Position numbers and translations under genes: made by a program. A model generated the notes under the pieces. It did no database searches, was not told where the DNA came from, and saw only the letters and a program-made list of their open reading frames with translations. Below are positions 21,423-30,303 of a stretch of 64,000 bases of DNA, one piece after another; the first letter of the stretch is position 1, and each line of letters begins with the position of its first letter. This stretch comes from CAWFPR01 sp963817635 (GTDB lineage Bacteria > Acidobacteriota > Vicinamibacteria > Vicinamibacterales > 2-12-FULL-66-21): positions 228,786 through 292,785 of the forward strand of contig CAWFPR010000016.1 of NCBI GenBank assembly GCA_963817635.1, read 5' to 3'.

Positions 21423-21799
21423 CTCCTGTCGACTGTGTGCCAGTCAACGCCTGGCACGTAACTGATGACCCGGCTCGGCGTCGGCGGCGCTTCTGGTTGC
21501 CTTGGGTCGCCTGGACGCGCGATCGACAGCGCCGCCAGCAGCGCGACCAGCACGAGCGCGGCCACGGCCGGGAGGGGAACCGACGCGCGCAGGAGCCAGG
21601 GACGATGCCCGCGCAGCGTCCTGAGCGATCCGGGCAACGGCGACCGGTCGAGCGCGACCGCCTGGCGCAGCCGCGCGAAATCCACGAGAGCCTGGCGCGC
21701 GGCGGGGTCCTCGAGCGCAGCCGCCAGGGCGGCTGGCTCGACGACCTCGCCGTCGCACAGGGCCGAAAGCACAGTCGTATGAACGTCGTGTGTCGTCAT
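21419..21799 (-). CDS. Probable anti-sigma factor, single-pass membrane protein
   Basis: 126 aa. An N-terminal cytoplasmic segment with LSALCDGEVVEPAALAAALEDP resembles the start of RseA-like anti-sigma domains (the CDGE...E pattern), followed by one membrane helix (VPLPAVAALVLVALLAALSIA, about residues 74-94) and a short outer tail. It overlaps both neighbours by four bases. It probably holds the ECF sigma factor at the membrane until a signal is sensed. Confidence 0.75.
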   Translation of the reverse strand: MTTHDVHTTVLSALCDGEVVEPAALAAALEDPAARQALVDFARLRQAVALDRSPLPGSLRTLRGHRPWLLRASVPLPAVAALVLVALLAALSIARPGDPRQPEAPPTPSRVISYVPGVDWHTVDRR

Positions 21800-22284
21800 G
21801 ATGTGTGCGTCCCATGCGGTCGCGCCGGCAACAGCGCCGCGCGAAGGGCAAGCCGCACGCGGTGCAGTCTCGAGCGCACCGCATCCGGAGTCAGTCCCGA
21901 GACGGCCGCGATCTCGGCGTATCCGAGACCCGCGGTCTCTCTGAGCAGGAAGACCTCGCGATCGTCGTCGGCCAGCTGCGCCAGTGCTGACTCAATCGCG
22001 AGTCCCAGCACGTGGTCCGGCATTGCTCCCATGCGCTCGTCGAGGGCGACCGAAGACGGACGCCGCAACCCCGCGCGCGCGTGGTCACGCGCGAGGTTGC
22101 GCGCAATCTGGAAGATCCAGCCGCGTTCCCGTCCGTCGGCCCGGTAGTCGGCGCCCAGGGCACGCACGAACGTGTCCTGTGTGAGGTCCTCGGCCAGCGC
22201 CGGGTCCTGGACCTGTCGCCTCAGGAAGCGAAAGACCGCCTCGCGGTACCGCGCAAAGAGAGTCTCGACATCGTCGCGGTGCAC
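21796..22284 (-). CDS. ECF-type RNA polymerase sigma factor
   Basis: 162 aa with only regions 2 and 4. Region 2 has DPALAEDLTQDTFVRAL and ERGWIFQIARNLARDHAR; region 4 has REVFLLRETAGLGYAEIAAVSG and the recognition helix segment PDAVRSRLHRVRLALR. It directs polymerase to stress or envelope promoters under control of the overlapping anti-sigma gene. It is divergent from the SET-domain gene. Confidence 0.93.
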   Translation of the reverse strand: MHRDDVETLFARYREAVFRFLRRQVQDPALAEDLTQDTFVRALGADYRADGRERGWIFQIARNLARDHARAGLRRPSSVALDERMGAMPDHVLGLAIESALAQLADDDREVFLLRETAGLGYAEIAAVSGLTPDAVRSRLHRVRLALRAALLPARPHGTHTS

Positions 22285-22403
22285 TCAGGCTCCTGTGAGT
22301 GATAACGATCGTGAAGGCCGATCCTCTCACGGCAGCCGTGTACGCGCGCCTTCGTGCGATAATGAGCGCTTTTGCGGACCATGAAGGACTGCCATCGCTG
22401 CCC

Positions 22404-22796
22404 ATGATCGAGAAACGCCGGTCCCGAATCCAGGGCTGGGGCGTGTACGCCACCCAGCCCATTCACAAGAACACACGCATCGTCACCTACGACGGCGAGA
22501 AGATCCCGAACAAGGAGAGCCTGAAGCGCGAGATCCGGTACCTGAAGAAGGGCCACATCTGGTGTTTCAAGCTGAATCGGCTGTACGTCCGCGATGCGGC
22601 GGTCGGCGGCAACGTCGCGCGCTACATCAACCACTCCTGTGCCCCAAACTGCTACACGCAGGTGGTCGGCGACACGATCTGGATCCGCGCCGCGAAGAAC
22701 ATCCGCAGGGGTGAGGAGTTGACCTACGACTACTCCACCGACGGCGTCGGCTCCATTCCCTGCCGCTGCCGCCCCGGCTGCAAGACGATGATCTGA
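22404..22796 (+). CDS. SET-domain protein lysine methyltransferase
   Basis: About 130 aa, essentially a minimal SET domain: RIQGWGVYATQPI (GxG SAM-binding start), ARYINHSCAPNCYTQ (the NHSCxPN pseudoknot), GEELTYDYSTD and a post-SET-like CRCRPGC zinc motif at the C-terminus. The family transfers methyl groups from SAM to lysines; in bacteria targets are ribosomal or DNA-binding proteins, or unknown. The full post-SET cysteine set is unusually eukaryote-like. Start choice: ATG at 22404 begins right at the domain; open frame continues to 22299 without features. It overlaps the hydrolase start by one base (TGATG). Confidence 0.85.
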   Translation: MIEKRRSRIQGWGVYATQPIHKNTRIVTYDGEKIPNKESLKREIRYLKKGHIWCFKLNRLYVRDAAVGGNVARYINHSCAPNCYTQVVGDTIWIRAAKNIRRGEELTYDYSTDGVGSIPCRCRPGCKTMI

Positions 22797-23438
22797 TGGA
22801 GGTCTTCTACCTGCACGGCTTCGCCTCGTCTGCGCAGTCGTCCAAGGCGGCGTTCTTCGCCGCGAAGCTCCAGGCACACGGCGTGACACTGCGCACGCCG
22901 GATTTCAACGAGCCCGAATTCCACTCGCTCACGGTCACGCGCATGCTCGACCAGGTCGGGCGTGCGATAGACGGGGCCGCTCCCGGCCCTGTCGGTGTTG
23001 ATTGGATCCAGCCTGGGCGGCTTCGTCGCGGTCCAGGCGGCGCTCCGCTGGCCTGGCCGGATCGCGAAGCTCGTGCTGCTCGCGCCGGCGGTGGACCTCG
23101 GCGCCGAGCGGATGACCGAGCTTGGCGACCGGGGATTGGCCGCGTGGAAGGCGTCCGGCGAAACCATGGTCTTCCACTACGGCTACGGGCGAATGCTGTC
23201 GCTCGGCTACGGTCTCTATGAGGACGCGCGGCAGTACGACGCGATGAACGCGCCACTCGAACTGCCGACGATCGTTTTCCAGGGCCGGCGCGATGCGTCT
23301 GTCTCGCCGCAGGTCGTCGAGCAGTGGGCATCGGCGCGTCCCATGGTCGAGCTTCACCTGCTGGACGACGACCACCAGCTCATTGCGAGTCTGGATCAAA
23401 TCTGGAAAACGATGCAGGTGTTCCTCGGGCTGAGCTGA
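22796..23438 (+). CDS. YqiA-type alpha/beta-fold hydrolase (one frameshift)
   Basis: About 213 aa after removing one extra G near 22994. The first frame gives MEVFYLHGFASSAQSSKA (the HGF oxyanion region); the second frame gives LIGSSLGGFVAVQAA (nucleophile Ser in GSSLGG), VFQGRRDASVSPQVV (Asp) and LLDDDHQLIASL (His). The overall shape fits the YqiA/YcfP esterase group, whose substrates are poorly known. It follows the SET gene with overlapping start and stop, so the two are probably co-translated. Confidence 0.82.
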
Positions 23439-23445
23439 CGCACAA

Positions 23446-23475
23446 CTTCCATCTGCTATATTCGGAAGATGGAAG
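23446..23475 (+). promoter_or_regulatory. Inverted repeat over the start codon and a TATATT box of the radical SAM gene
   Basis: An 8-bp perfect inverted repeat (CTTCCATC at 23446-23453, GATGGAAG at 23468-23475) spans the ATG at 23469, with a 14-nt loop that contains TATATT and GGAAG. If transcribed, the start codon would be paired. If TATATT is a -10 box, the transcript would start at or next to the ATG and be leaderless. The two readings exclude each other. Confidence 0.4.
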
Positions 23476-24446
23476 GAATCATCCCCGCGTGGGGACGGAT
23501 CCTCAAGGGATATCGTCCGGCGCTCTCGGTTGAAATCACGCGAGAATGTCCACTCCGTTGCCCCGGCTGCTACGCCTACGGCGACGAACACCTCGGCGGC
23601 GACGTCACGCTCCGCCAGGTCAGCGACTTCAAGGGACAGGAACTCGTCGATCGGTTCTTTCGCCTGATCGACGAGCACCGGCCTCTTCACGTCTCGATCG
23701 TCGGCGGCGAGCCGCTCGTGCGATTCCGCGAGTTGAACCAGATCCTCCCGCGGCTCGCCGGCCGGGGGATCTACGCGCAACTCGTGACGAGCGCCGTCCG
23801 GCCCATCCCGATCGAGTGGTCGCAGCTCGCGCGGCTCCAGATCGTCGTGTCGATCGACGGGCTGCAGCCGGAGCACGACGTGCGCCGTACGCCGGCCACC
23901 TACGATCGCATCCTGAAGCACATCCGGGGACACCAAATCACGGTGCACTGCACCGTGACGCGTCAGCAGGTGCAGCGCGACGGCTACCTGGACGAGTTCG
24001 TGGGGTTCTGGTCGGACAACCCGGACACCCGGTTCATCTGGGTCAGTCTCTACACCCCGCAGGTCGGCGAGTCGTCCGAGGAGCAATTGCTGCCAGCGGA
24101 TCGCGAGCGTGTCGTGGCTGCCCTGATGCACCTGCGGCGGAGATACCCGAAGCTGCGGATGCCGGAAGGCCTGGTCCACGTCTATGCGGAGCCGCCCGAG
24201 GGGCCGGATGACTGCATCTTCGCGCAGACGACCACGTGCATCTCCGCCGACTTCGAGCACCGGATCACGCCGTGCCAGTTCGGCGGATCGCCGGACTGCT
24301 CGCAGTGCGGCTGCATTGCGTCGGCGGGGCTCGCCGCGGTCGGGCGCCATCGCCTGCCGGGCGGCATCCGCGTCGGTGCGCTCTTCGAGCGCTCGCTCCG
24401 CATCGGACGCACGGTGAAGCGGATGCGTGAAGTCGCGCGGAGTTGA
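23469..24446 (+). CDS. Radical SAM protein of unknown function
   Basis: 325 aa. Radical SAM motif RECPLRCPGC (CxxxCxxC near residues 27-34), then HVSIVGGEPLV (GGEP) and VVSIDGLQPEHD. A C-terminal Cys-rich region (CIFAQTTTCIS, TPCQFGG, CSQCGC) could bind an auxiliary iron-sulfur cluster as in SPASM or Twitch enzymes. I do not recognise a specific subfamily; no peptide precursor or obvious substrate gene is adjacent. It lies between the hydrolase and yajQ on the same strand. Confidence 0.82.
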   Translation: MEGIIPAWGRILKGYRPALSVEITRECPLRCPGCYAYGDEHLGGDVTLRQVSDFKGQELVDRFFRLIDEHRPLHVSIVGGEPLVRFRELNQILPRLAGRGIYAQLVTSAVRPIPIEWSQLARLQIVVSIDGLQPEHDVRRTPATYDRILKHIRGHQITVHCTVTRQQVQRDGYLDEFVGFWSDNPDTRFIWVSLYTPQVGESSEEQLLPADRERVVAALMHLRRRYPKLRMPEGLVHVYAEPPEGPDDCIFAQTTTCISADFEHRITPCQFGGSPDCSQCGCIASAGLAAVGRHRLPGGIRVGALFERSLRIGRTVKRMREVARS

Positions 24447-24452
24447 TATAAT
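24447..24452 (+). promoter_or_regulatory. Candidate -10 box for yajQ
   Basis: A perfect TATAAT sits 17 nt before the yajQ ATG, directly after the radical SAM stop codon. No good -35 hexamer is visible at 16-18 bp upstream, so support is partial. Confidence 0.4.
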
Positions 24453-24469
24453 CGACCCAGACACAGATC

Positions 24470-24973
24470 ATGTCGAACGTTGTCTCTTTCGATATCACCT
24501 CAGGCGTCGACCTCCAGGAAGTCGACAACGCCGTGAATCAGGCGCGCAAGGAAATCGCGCAGCGGTACGATTTCAAGGGGTCGCGGGCCGCGATCGATTT
24601 GAACCAGAAGGAGAACACGCTCACCCTGACCGCCGACGACGATTTCAAAATGAACGCGGTGTGGGAGATTCTCCAGGGCCGCATGGTCCGCCGGGGCGTG
24701 CCGACCAAGAACCTGACGCCGGGCGAGACGGAGCGCGCGGCCAACGATACCGTGCGGCGCGTCGTCACGCTCCAGCAGGGCATTCCCACCGAGGCCGCGA
24801 AGGACATCGTCAAGTTCCTGAAGGACCGGAAGCTCAAGAAGGTGCAGGCGGCGATCCAGGCCGACCAGGTGCGCGTATCCTCACCGTCGAAGGACGAGCT
24901 GCAGGAAGCCATGCGCCAGCTCCGTGAGCACGATTTTGGCGTAGCCCTCCAGTTCGGCAACTACCGGGGCTGA
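24470..24973 (+). CDS. yajQ: YajQ family nucleotide-binding protein
   Basis: 167 aa. Full-length match to the family from MSNVVSFDITSGVDLQEVDNA and RYDFKGSRAAID to the C-terminal LREHDFGVALQFGNYRG. Family members bind cyclic di-GMP or nucleic acids and affect virulence, phage or stress gene expression in some bacteria. No partner gene is evident here. Confidence 0.95.
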   Translation: MSNVVSFDITSGVDLQEVDNAVNQARKEIAQRYDFKGSRAAIDLNQKENTLTLTADDDFKMNAVWEILQGRMVRRGVPTKNLTPGETERAANDTVRRVVTLQQGIPTEAAKDIVKFLKDRKLKKVQAAIQADQVRVSSPSKDELQEAMRQLREHDFGVALQFGNYRG

Positions 24974-24996
24974 CCACCGCGCCCGAGGAGGGACTG

Positions 24997-25599
24997 ATGG
25001 GTTGGAGCGTGATCCGCCGCGGCGCGGTGATGTGTGCGGTCGCCCTGGCGCCGCTCGCCTGTGCGCATGGTGGCGCCACGCCGACGGCCGAATCGCCGGC
25101 GCAGGCTCCCGTCAATCGCGACGCGAAGGCGCTGGCCGTGTTCCAGAAGCGAGTCGACGAGTACCTCACCCTGCACAACCGGCTCGAGGCAACCCTCCCG
25201 CGTCTTCCCCAAGAGGCCTCGCCGCAGGAGATCGATCGGCATCAGCGCGCGCTGGAGCAACTGATACGCGATGCCCGCAGGACGGCCAAGCCGGGCGACA
25301 TCATCACGCCGGCGTCCCGGCGGGTGATGCTGCGGCTGGTCCGGCAGGTGTTCGGGGGGCCGGACGGCCCCGAGCTGCGCGCCTCGATCATGGATGAGAA
25401 TCCCGGAACGCTGCGGATCTCGGTCAACAGCCGCTATCCGGACGCCGTGCCGCTCTCCACCGTGCCGCCCCAACTGCTGGCCGGCCTGCCGCCGCTGCCA
25501 GACGACCTCGAGTACCGGTTCATCGGCCGCCGCCTGATCCTGATGGACGTGCACGCCCACCTCATCGTCGATTTCATCGACAGAGCCCTGCCGGCCTGA
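24997..25599 (+). CDS. Exported protein of unknown function
   Basis: 200 aa with an N-terminal signal region (RRGAVMCAVALAPLACAHGG); the Cys at residue 22 is in a weak lipobox. The rest is helical, with KRVDEYLTLHNRLEATLP, ELRASIMDENPG and a C-terminal EYRFIGRRLILMDVHAHLIVDFIDRALP. I do not recognise the family. It is followed after 6 nt by the phosphoesterase gene, so the two are likely an operon. Confidence 0.7.
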   Translation: MGWSVIRRGAVMCAVALAPLACAHGGATPTAESPAQAPVNRDAKALAVFQKRVDEYLTLHNRLEATLPRLPQEASPQEIDRHQRALEQLIRDARRTAKPGDIITPASRRVMLRLVRQVFGGPDGPELRASIMDENPGTLRISVNSRYPDAVPLSTVPPQLLAGLPPLPDDLEYRFIGRRLILMDVHAHLIVDFIDRALPA

Positions 25600-25605
25600 T
25601 CCGCC

Positions 25606-26524
25606 ATGCCGACCTCACGCTCACTCACCGCCGCCATCGCCCTCACCATCTTCATCATCGCCTGCGGGGCAGCCACCGCCCCCGCCGGTTCCGTGGAGAT
25701 ACGCCCCGAGGTACCGCCCTCGACAGCGCCGCTGGCACTGACGCTGCCCAACGCGCCCGGCTCGCTCAAGTTCGCCGTGCTCGGCGACTTCGGCACGGGC
25801 AGCCGCGCGCAGTACCGAAACGGCCGACATGATGGCGCGCGTCCACGAGGTGTTTCCGTTCGAACTCGTGGCGCTCGTGGGCGACAACATCTACGGATCC
25901 GAGCGCCCGCAGGATTACAGGAAGAAATTCGAGATTCCGTACAAGGCGCTGCTCGACGCCGGCGTGAAGTTCTACGCGTCGCTGGGCAATCACGATGCGC
26001 GCGAGCAGCGGTACTACAAGCCGTTCAACATGGACGGGAAGCTGTACTACTCGTTCAAGGCGCCGAAGCAGAGCGTGCGTTTCTTCGCGCTCGAGAGCAC
26101 GTATCCCGGCAAGGAGCAGCTGGCCTGGCTGGAGAAGGCGCTGCAGGAGTCGACCGAGGACTGGAAGATCGCCTTCTTCCACCATCCGCCGTACTCGTCA
26201 GGCGATCGCCACGGGTCGGATCTGCGCCTTCGGAAGGTACTCGAGCCGCTCTTCGTTCGATACAACGTCAGCGTCGTCTTCACGGGGCACGACCACTTCT
26301 ACGAGCGCATCAAGCCGCAACAGGGGATCGTGTATTTCGTCGACGGCGCCGGCGGGCAGCTCCGCCGCGGCAACATCGACGAGCACTCCGGCATCACCGC
26401 GAAGGGCAACGATCAGGACCAGAGCTTCATCGTCGCCGAAATCATCGGCGACGATCTGCATTTCAACGCCGTGTCGCGGATGGGTGACGTCTTCGACGCC
26501 GGAGTGATCACGCGCCGGAAGTAG
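25606..26524 (+). CDS. Metallophosphoesterase lipoprotein (one frameshift)
   Basis: About 305 aa after removing one extra C at 25816. The lipobox IIAC near residue 20 marks a lipoprotein. The calcineurin-like metal-binding motifs are in order: FAVLGDFGTG (GDxG), then after the shift VALVGDNIYG (GDN), ASLGNHDARE (GNHD), AFFHHPPYS and VVFTGHDHFYERI (GHDH). The pattern resembles purple-acid-phosphatase-like enzymes of the envelope. The extra C again follows GTAC, so an assembly error is likely. The 3' end overlaps the convergent PLD gene by 17 bp. Confidence 0.87.
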
Positions 26525-27425
26525 CGGCGGCCCGGGCGCTCGCCTTCACCGGCGCGTCGCCCTGCCTGGCCTCGTCGGCCGCTTTCGCCTCCGGTGTCTG
26601 CGCCCAGTCCGCCTCGAACACGGACCGCATCTTCCGGGCCACGCGCAAATCCCTGACCAGCACACCGGCTTCGCGCCGGCCGTCCAGTTCCAGCTTGCGC
26701 AGGCTCTGGCTTCCGATGAACGCGGCCGATCCGTCGCGGATGATGGCGCGCACGTGCAGCCGCAGGTCGGGCAGCTTCCGGGCGTCGATGCCGCTGGCTC
26801 CTTTCCCGGCCTTGCCGAACATCCGGATCGCGACCCCCTCCTTCGCGCGGTCGGCGAGCACCCGGAGAATCAGTCGATCGCTGACCTTCGGATCGTAGAT
26901 GAGCAGCTCCTTCCGGGCCCTGCCGATGAACGCGGTGAGCAGCTCGCGCGAATTCTCCGGACTGACGACGAGGCGGTCGTGTCCGGGCACATACGCCTGG
27001 CGCGCGCAGTCGGCCTCGAAGAGCGAGGCCGCCTCCTTCACGAGCCGCTTGTCGCGCGTGACGATCCCGAAGCTGCGGCTCTTCTCGATGTCGAGCTTCG
27101 TGTAGTTGAACCCGTACAGGTGGAGCACGCCATCCACGATCATCATCTTGCCGTGGTAACGCGGCAGGTCGCCGGCCGTCCGCGCCACGGTGATGCCGGC
27201 GTCGAGCAGCGCCAGCTCGAGCTTTCGCAGGCTCTTCCCGCCGCCGCGGTTGGTGTGCGCGATCAGCGCGCGGACGACGACGCCGCGTGACACAGCCGCC
27301 TGGAGCGCCTTCTCCAGCTCGCTGCGGTCGAAACGGAAGATCACGATGTCGATGGTCTGTTTCGCCGCTCGAATGGCCTTCACCACCGGCAGGAGCCCGT
27401 CGTCCGGCTGGGTGATGAGCTTCAC
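26508..27425 (-). CDS. Phospholipase D-like domain protein
   Basis: 305 aa, cytoplasmic (no signal). The first HKD motif is intact (YHGKMMIVDG); the second is altered (HVRAIIRDGSAAFIGSQSL, Arg for Lys). Two PLD halves follow the usual bilobed design, with TIDIVIFRFDRSELEKAL near the N-terminus. Such proteins act on phosphodiesters in lipids or nucleic acids, or are inactive relatives. The GTG start at 27425 overlaps the DUF4956 stop (GTGA), which decides the start over the ATG at 27452. Confidence 0.85.
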   Translation of the reverse strand: MKLITQPDDGLLPVVKAIRAAKQTIDIVIFRFDRSELEKALQAAVSRGVVVRALIAHTNRGGGKSLRKLELALLDAGITVARTAGDLPRYHGKMMIVDGVLHLYGFNYTKLDIEKSRSFGIVTRDKRLVKEAASLFEADCARQAYVPGHDRLVVSPENSRELLTAFIGRARKELLIYDPKVSDRLILRVLADRAKEGVAIRMFGKAGKGASGIDARKLPDLRLHVRAIIRDGSAAFIGSQSLRKLELDGRREAGVLVRDLRVARKMRSVFEADWAQTPEAKAADEARQGDAPVKASARAAATSGA

Positions 27426-28222
27426 TTCGTCCTGGCCTTCTTCTCGGTCCAATCCACCGCGGCGTGACCTTCGGGGTTGAGCTTCAGGATGGCGTTCGAC
27501 ACGCGGTCGGTCTGGACCTCGAGCGGCACCCGCACATCGTAGCAGACCTCTTCATCCGAAGCCGTCCGGAGTTCGAAGTCGAGCCTGAAGCTGGAGAGGA
27601 TGGCCTCGAGCCTCGGGCGAAGCGCGTCGGTGTCGTCGCCGGCCTTGACCGTCAGCTCGAAGTGCTTGAGACTGCGCGGTTCGAACGACTCGATGATCCA
27701 GAGCGCGACGACGAGGAACAGAGTGGAGAACGCGGCCAGCGCATACAGGCCCACGCCGGAGGCCAGCCCCACCGCCAGCGTCGCGAGCATGACGACGGCG
27801 TCTTTGGGATCGTCGATTTTGGAACGGTACCGGATCAGATTCGCGGCTCCGACGATACCGAACGCGCGCGCCAGGCTGGCCCCGACGACGAGCATGATCA
27901 CGGCGCCGACGACCGCGAGGATGATCTGCGTCTGGATGACCGCGGGCTGTCGGGGGGGCGTCCCGCGGCGCTTCGGCCGGAGGGCCAGCGCCGCGCCGAG
28001 CACCGCCGCGAGCGGCAGGCGCACCATCGCCGTGTTGATCTCCTGCCACGGCTCCGCACTGGCCGGCGGGCCGTCTCGTGCGACGCCCTGTTCGCCGGGC
28101 AGTTCCGGACGGACAGAAGCGGTGGCCTGCTGAGGCGCGGCGAGGGCCAGCGGCGGCGGCAGGACCACGAGCGCGGTCACGAACAGGACGAGCGTGGCGG
28201 CGTGCCTGGAATGTGTGATCAT
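27422..28222 (-). CDS. DUF4956 family membrane protein
   Basis: 266 aa. A signal-like segment, then about four membrane helices (for instance TQIILAVVGAVIMLVVGASLARAFG and VMLATLAVGLASGVGLYALAAF) carrying the family block GAANLIRYRSKIDDPKDAVVM, and a cytoplasmic C-terminal domain (FELTVKAGDDTDALRPRL...). In other genomes DUF4956 genes often sit by VTC-type polyphosphate polymerase or CotH genes; here the partners are a lipoprotein and a PLD-like protein. Start and stop overlap both neighbours (ATGA and GTGA), a tight three-gene unit. Function unknown. Confidence 0.85.
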   Translation of the reverse strand: MITHSRHAATLVLFVTALVVLPPPLALAAPQQATASVRPELPGEQGVARDGPPASAEPWQEINTAMVRLPLAAVLGAALALRPKRRGTPPRQPAVIQTQIILAVVGAVIMLVVGASLARAFGIVGAANLIRYRSKIDDPKDAVVMLATLAVGLASGVGLYALAAFSTLFLVVALWIIESFEPRSLKHFELTVKAGDDTDALRPRLEAILSSFRLDFELRTASDEEVCYDVRVPLEVQTDRVSNAILKLNPEGHAAVDWTEKKARTK

Positions 28223-29202
28223 CAATGTTCGAGCGCCAGTCCCTCGCGGACCTTCTGTTTCAAGCGGGCGATGAAACGATCGGCGATCGCCTGCGGATAG
28301 CCGCCGGCACGGAACGCGTCGTGCCACTGGGTGTCGGTCAGTGCGTGGAGCTGCGCGCAGATCCAGCGGACGTCCGACGGGCGGATGTGCCTGAACAGCG
28401 CCGCATGGCGCCCGCGATAGTCGAGGATCACGCGCCCATCGACAACCCCCTTGATGAAGGGCGTCTCTTCGAAGACCCGGACGTCTCCGCGCGGGGCTTC
28501 GAGCGTGCCCGTCCTGCCGAACGTCTGACCGAGATCGCGGGCGACGTACCATCGCCTCGCGCCTTCGAACGGCTCGTCGAGCTCGTAAATCACGTTCTGG
28601 TCGTCCTTCAGATCGGAGTTCCCGAGCATCTCCTGGAGCACGAGGAGCCCCGTGAGCTGCACGGTCCCGACAAACGGATTGCGGTAGTAGGACCAGGAGT
28701 CCTTGCCATCGAGGCCGTGCAGGTCCGGCTTCTTCTCCCGGAAGCGCGCGGGCAACTGCGGATTCGGCGAGGTGGCTCGCTCGGCATCCCACCGTGCCAC
28801 ATAGTAGATGGGAGGCTGGTGGTAGCCGATCCCCCAGAAGAGGCGCGACGCGACCACTTCGGTGGGAGCCTCAGGCGGAAACTTGGCGCTCCACGTCCGG
28901 TCGTCCGGCCCCTTCACCGTGTAGCCGCGGCTGAAACCGCCGCGCTTGATGTCGATGACCTGGTAGCGGACGTCGGCGTCGGGCGCGAGGCGGTGTCCGC
29001 CGACACCCCAGAACAGGTCACGGCCGGGTGCGGGCTCGACCCACAGCTCGGCGAGTTGCCGGTCCGAAGGAGGGCCTGGCAACGTCGAGTGAATGGGCGG
29101 ATGACACGCGGCGACACCTGGACCCGCGATGGCGCACAGGATCCATACAGCTCGCACGAAGCCGCCGGGTCGCGAGTATCCCGCATCGCTCACAGCCACC
29201 AT
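28222..29202 (-). CDS. Conserved lipoprotein, possible kinase-like fold
   Basis: 326 aa. Signal region VRAVWILCAIAGPGVAACHPP with a Cys consistent with lipidation. The mature part has YTVKGPDDRTWSAKFPPEAPTEVVASRLFWGIGYHQPP, where AKFP followed by E..VASR..W resembles the Lys/Glu arrangement of HipA or PI-kinase-like folds, and later RRWYVARDLGQTFGRTG and ILDYRGRHAALF. That fold is a suggestion only. It is the first gene of the unit with DUF4956 and PLD. Start uncertain: AGGAG lies too close to the ATG, so GTG codons at 29199 or 29193 are alternatives. Confidence 0.65.
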   Translation of the reverse strand: MVAVSDAGYSRPGGFVRAVWILCAIAGPGVAACHPPIHSTLPGPPSDRQLAELWVEPAPGRDLFWGVGGHRLAPDADVRYQVIDIKRGGFSRGYTVKGPDDRTWSAKFPPEAPTEVVASRLFWGIGYHQPPIYYVARWDAERATSPNPQLPARFREKKPDLHGLDGKDSWSYYRNPFVGTVQLTGLLVLQEMLGNSDLKDDQNVIYELDEPFEGARRWYVARDLGQTFGRTGTLEAPRGDVRVFEETPFIKGVVDGRVILDYRGRHAALFRHIRPSDVRWICAQLHALTDTQWHDAFRAGGYPQAIADRFIARLKQKVREGLALEH

Positions 29203-30205
29203 GCTCCTATGGACCAGCTGGTCATGGCTACCCGCCTCGGAATCTTCTGAGGTGCAAGCGGCGGGCCACAGCTCAGCGGACGCCCGGCACGCGTGGCGCT
29301 CCAGGTTGGCACCGGCTATCGGAAGTCGTGTGATTGCGGCTCGGGCGCATCGCCCGACAGCCCGGTGACGCGTTCGGCTTTCACCGAGGTCACGCCTTCC
29401 TGGATCTGCAGCGTGCCTTCGATCAGGAGATACGGCTCGCCGATGATCGCGCGCTTCTGTTCGCTGAAGAGATCGGGCCGGACGATGATGTTGGCGATGC
29501 CGGTCTCGTCCTCGAGCGTGAGGAACACGAACCCCTTCGCGGTGCCTGGGCGCTGGCGTGTAATCACCGCGCCGGCGACCCGCACGCGGCGTCCGTGCCG
29601 GCCGCGCGGGAGGTCGCTGGCCCGCAGCACGCCGCGCAGCGCCAGCTCCGCGCGCCTGAGCGCCATCGGGTGCGGACCGATCGTCAGGCTCGTACCGGCA
29701 TAGTCGGCCATCAGCCGCTCGGGGATCGTCATCGGCTTCAAGGGAGAATCGTCCCGGCGCTCGGGGCTCGGCGGTCGGGGCCCGGCGGTCGGCGCTCGGC
29801 GCTCGATGTCCTGCTCCACGAACAACTCGCCCGACGGCCGCACGGCTCGTTCGATCTGCCACAGGGCGCTGCGCCGATCGTGGCCGAAGGCATTGAGCGC
29901 GCCGATTTCCGCCAGCGTCGCCAGCTCGTCGCGGCGCACGCCGGTGCGGGCGATCAGATCTTCGATGGATGCGTACCGCTCTCCGTCGCGATCCGCGGTC
30001 TGCTCGCCGCCGCGCCGTGGCCGGCTCGCCGTTCGTCCGAGGTTCCGACTTGGGCCGAAGTCCATTCATGCGCGCAGATGTTGCAGAACGATCCACCGCT
30101 GGCCGTCTCCTCAATCATCGACCGGTCGTCACACCCGCACTTCGGGCACCGGAGCGCGGAATCAACGACGTCTATGCCGTCAGCATTCTGTCTGCATTTA
30201 TCATT

Positions 30206-30303
30206 GCGCGTGGGGCCCCACCCCCACGCGCTCTCGCTCGCGGGCGCCGCTTCGCAGCGCTGCCCTCCGGCCGCTCGCTCGGGCCGCAGGCGCTTGCGCC
30301 CCG
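30206..30303 (-). repeat. GC-rich repeat element inside dnaE2, single copy
   Basis: On the minus strand it starts with AAGCGCCTGCGGCC and ends with GTGGGGGTGGGGCCCCAC. The same two ends frame the repeats at 31181-31440, with variable sequence between. The copy is inserted where family sequence of dnaE2 (after IATGR) should continue directly. Confidence 0.65.
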
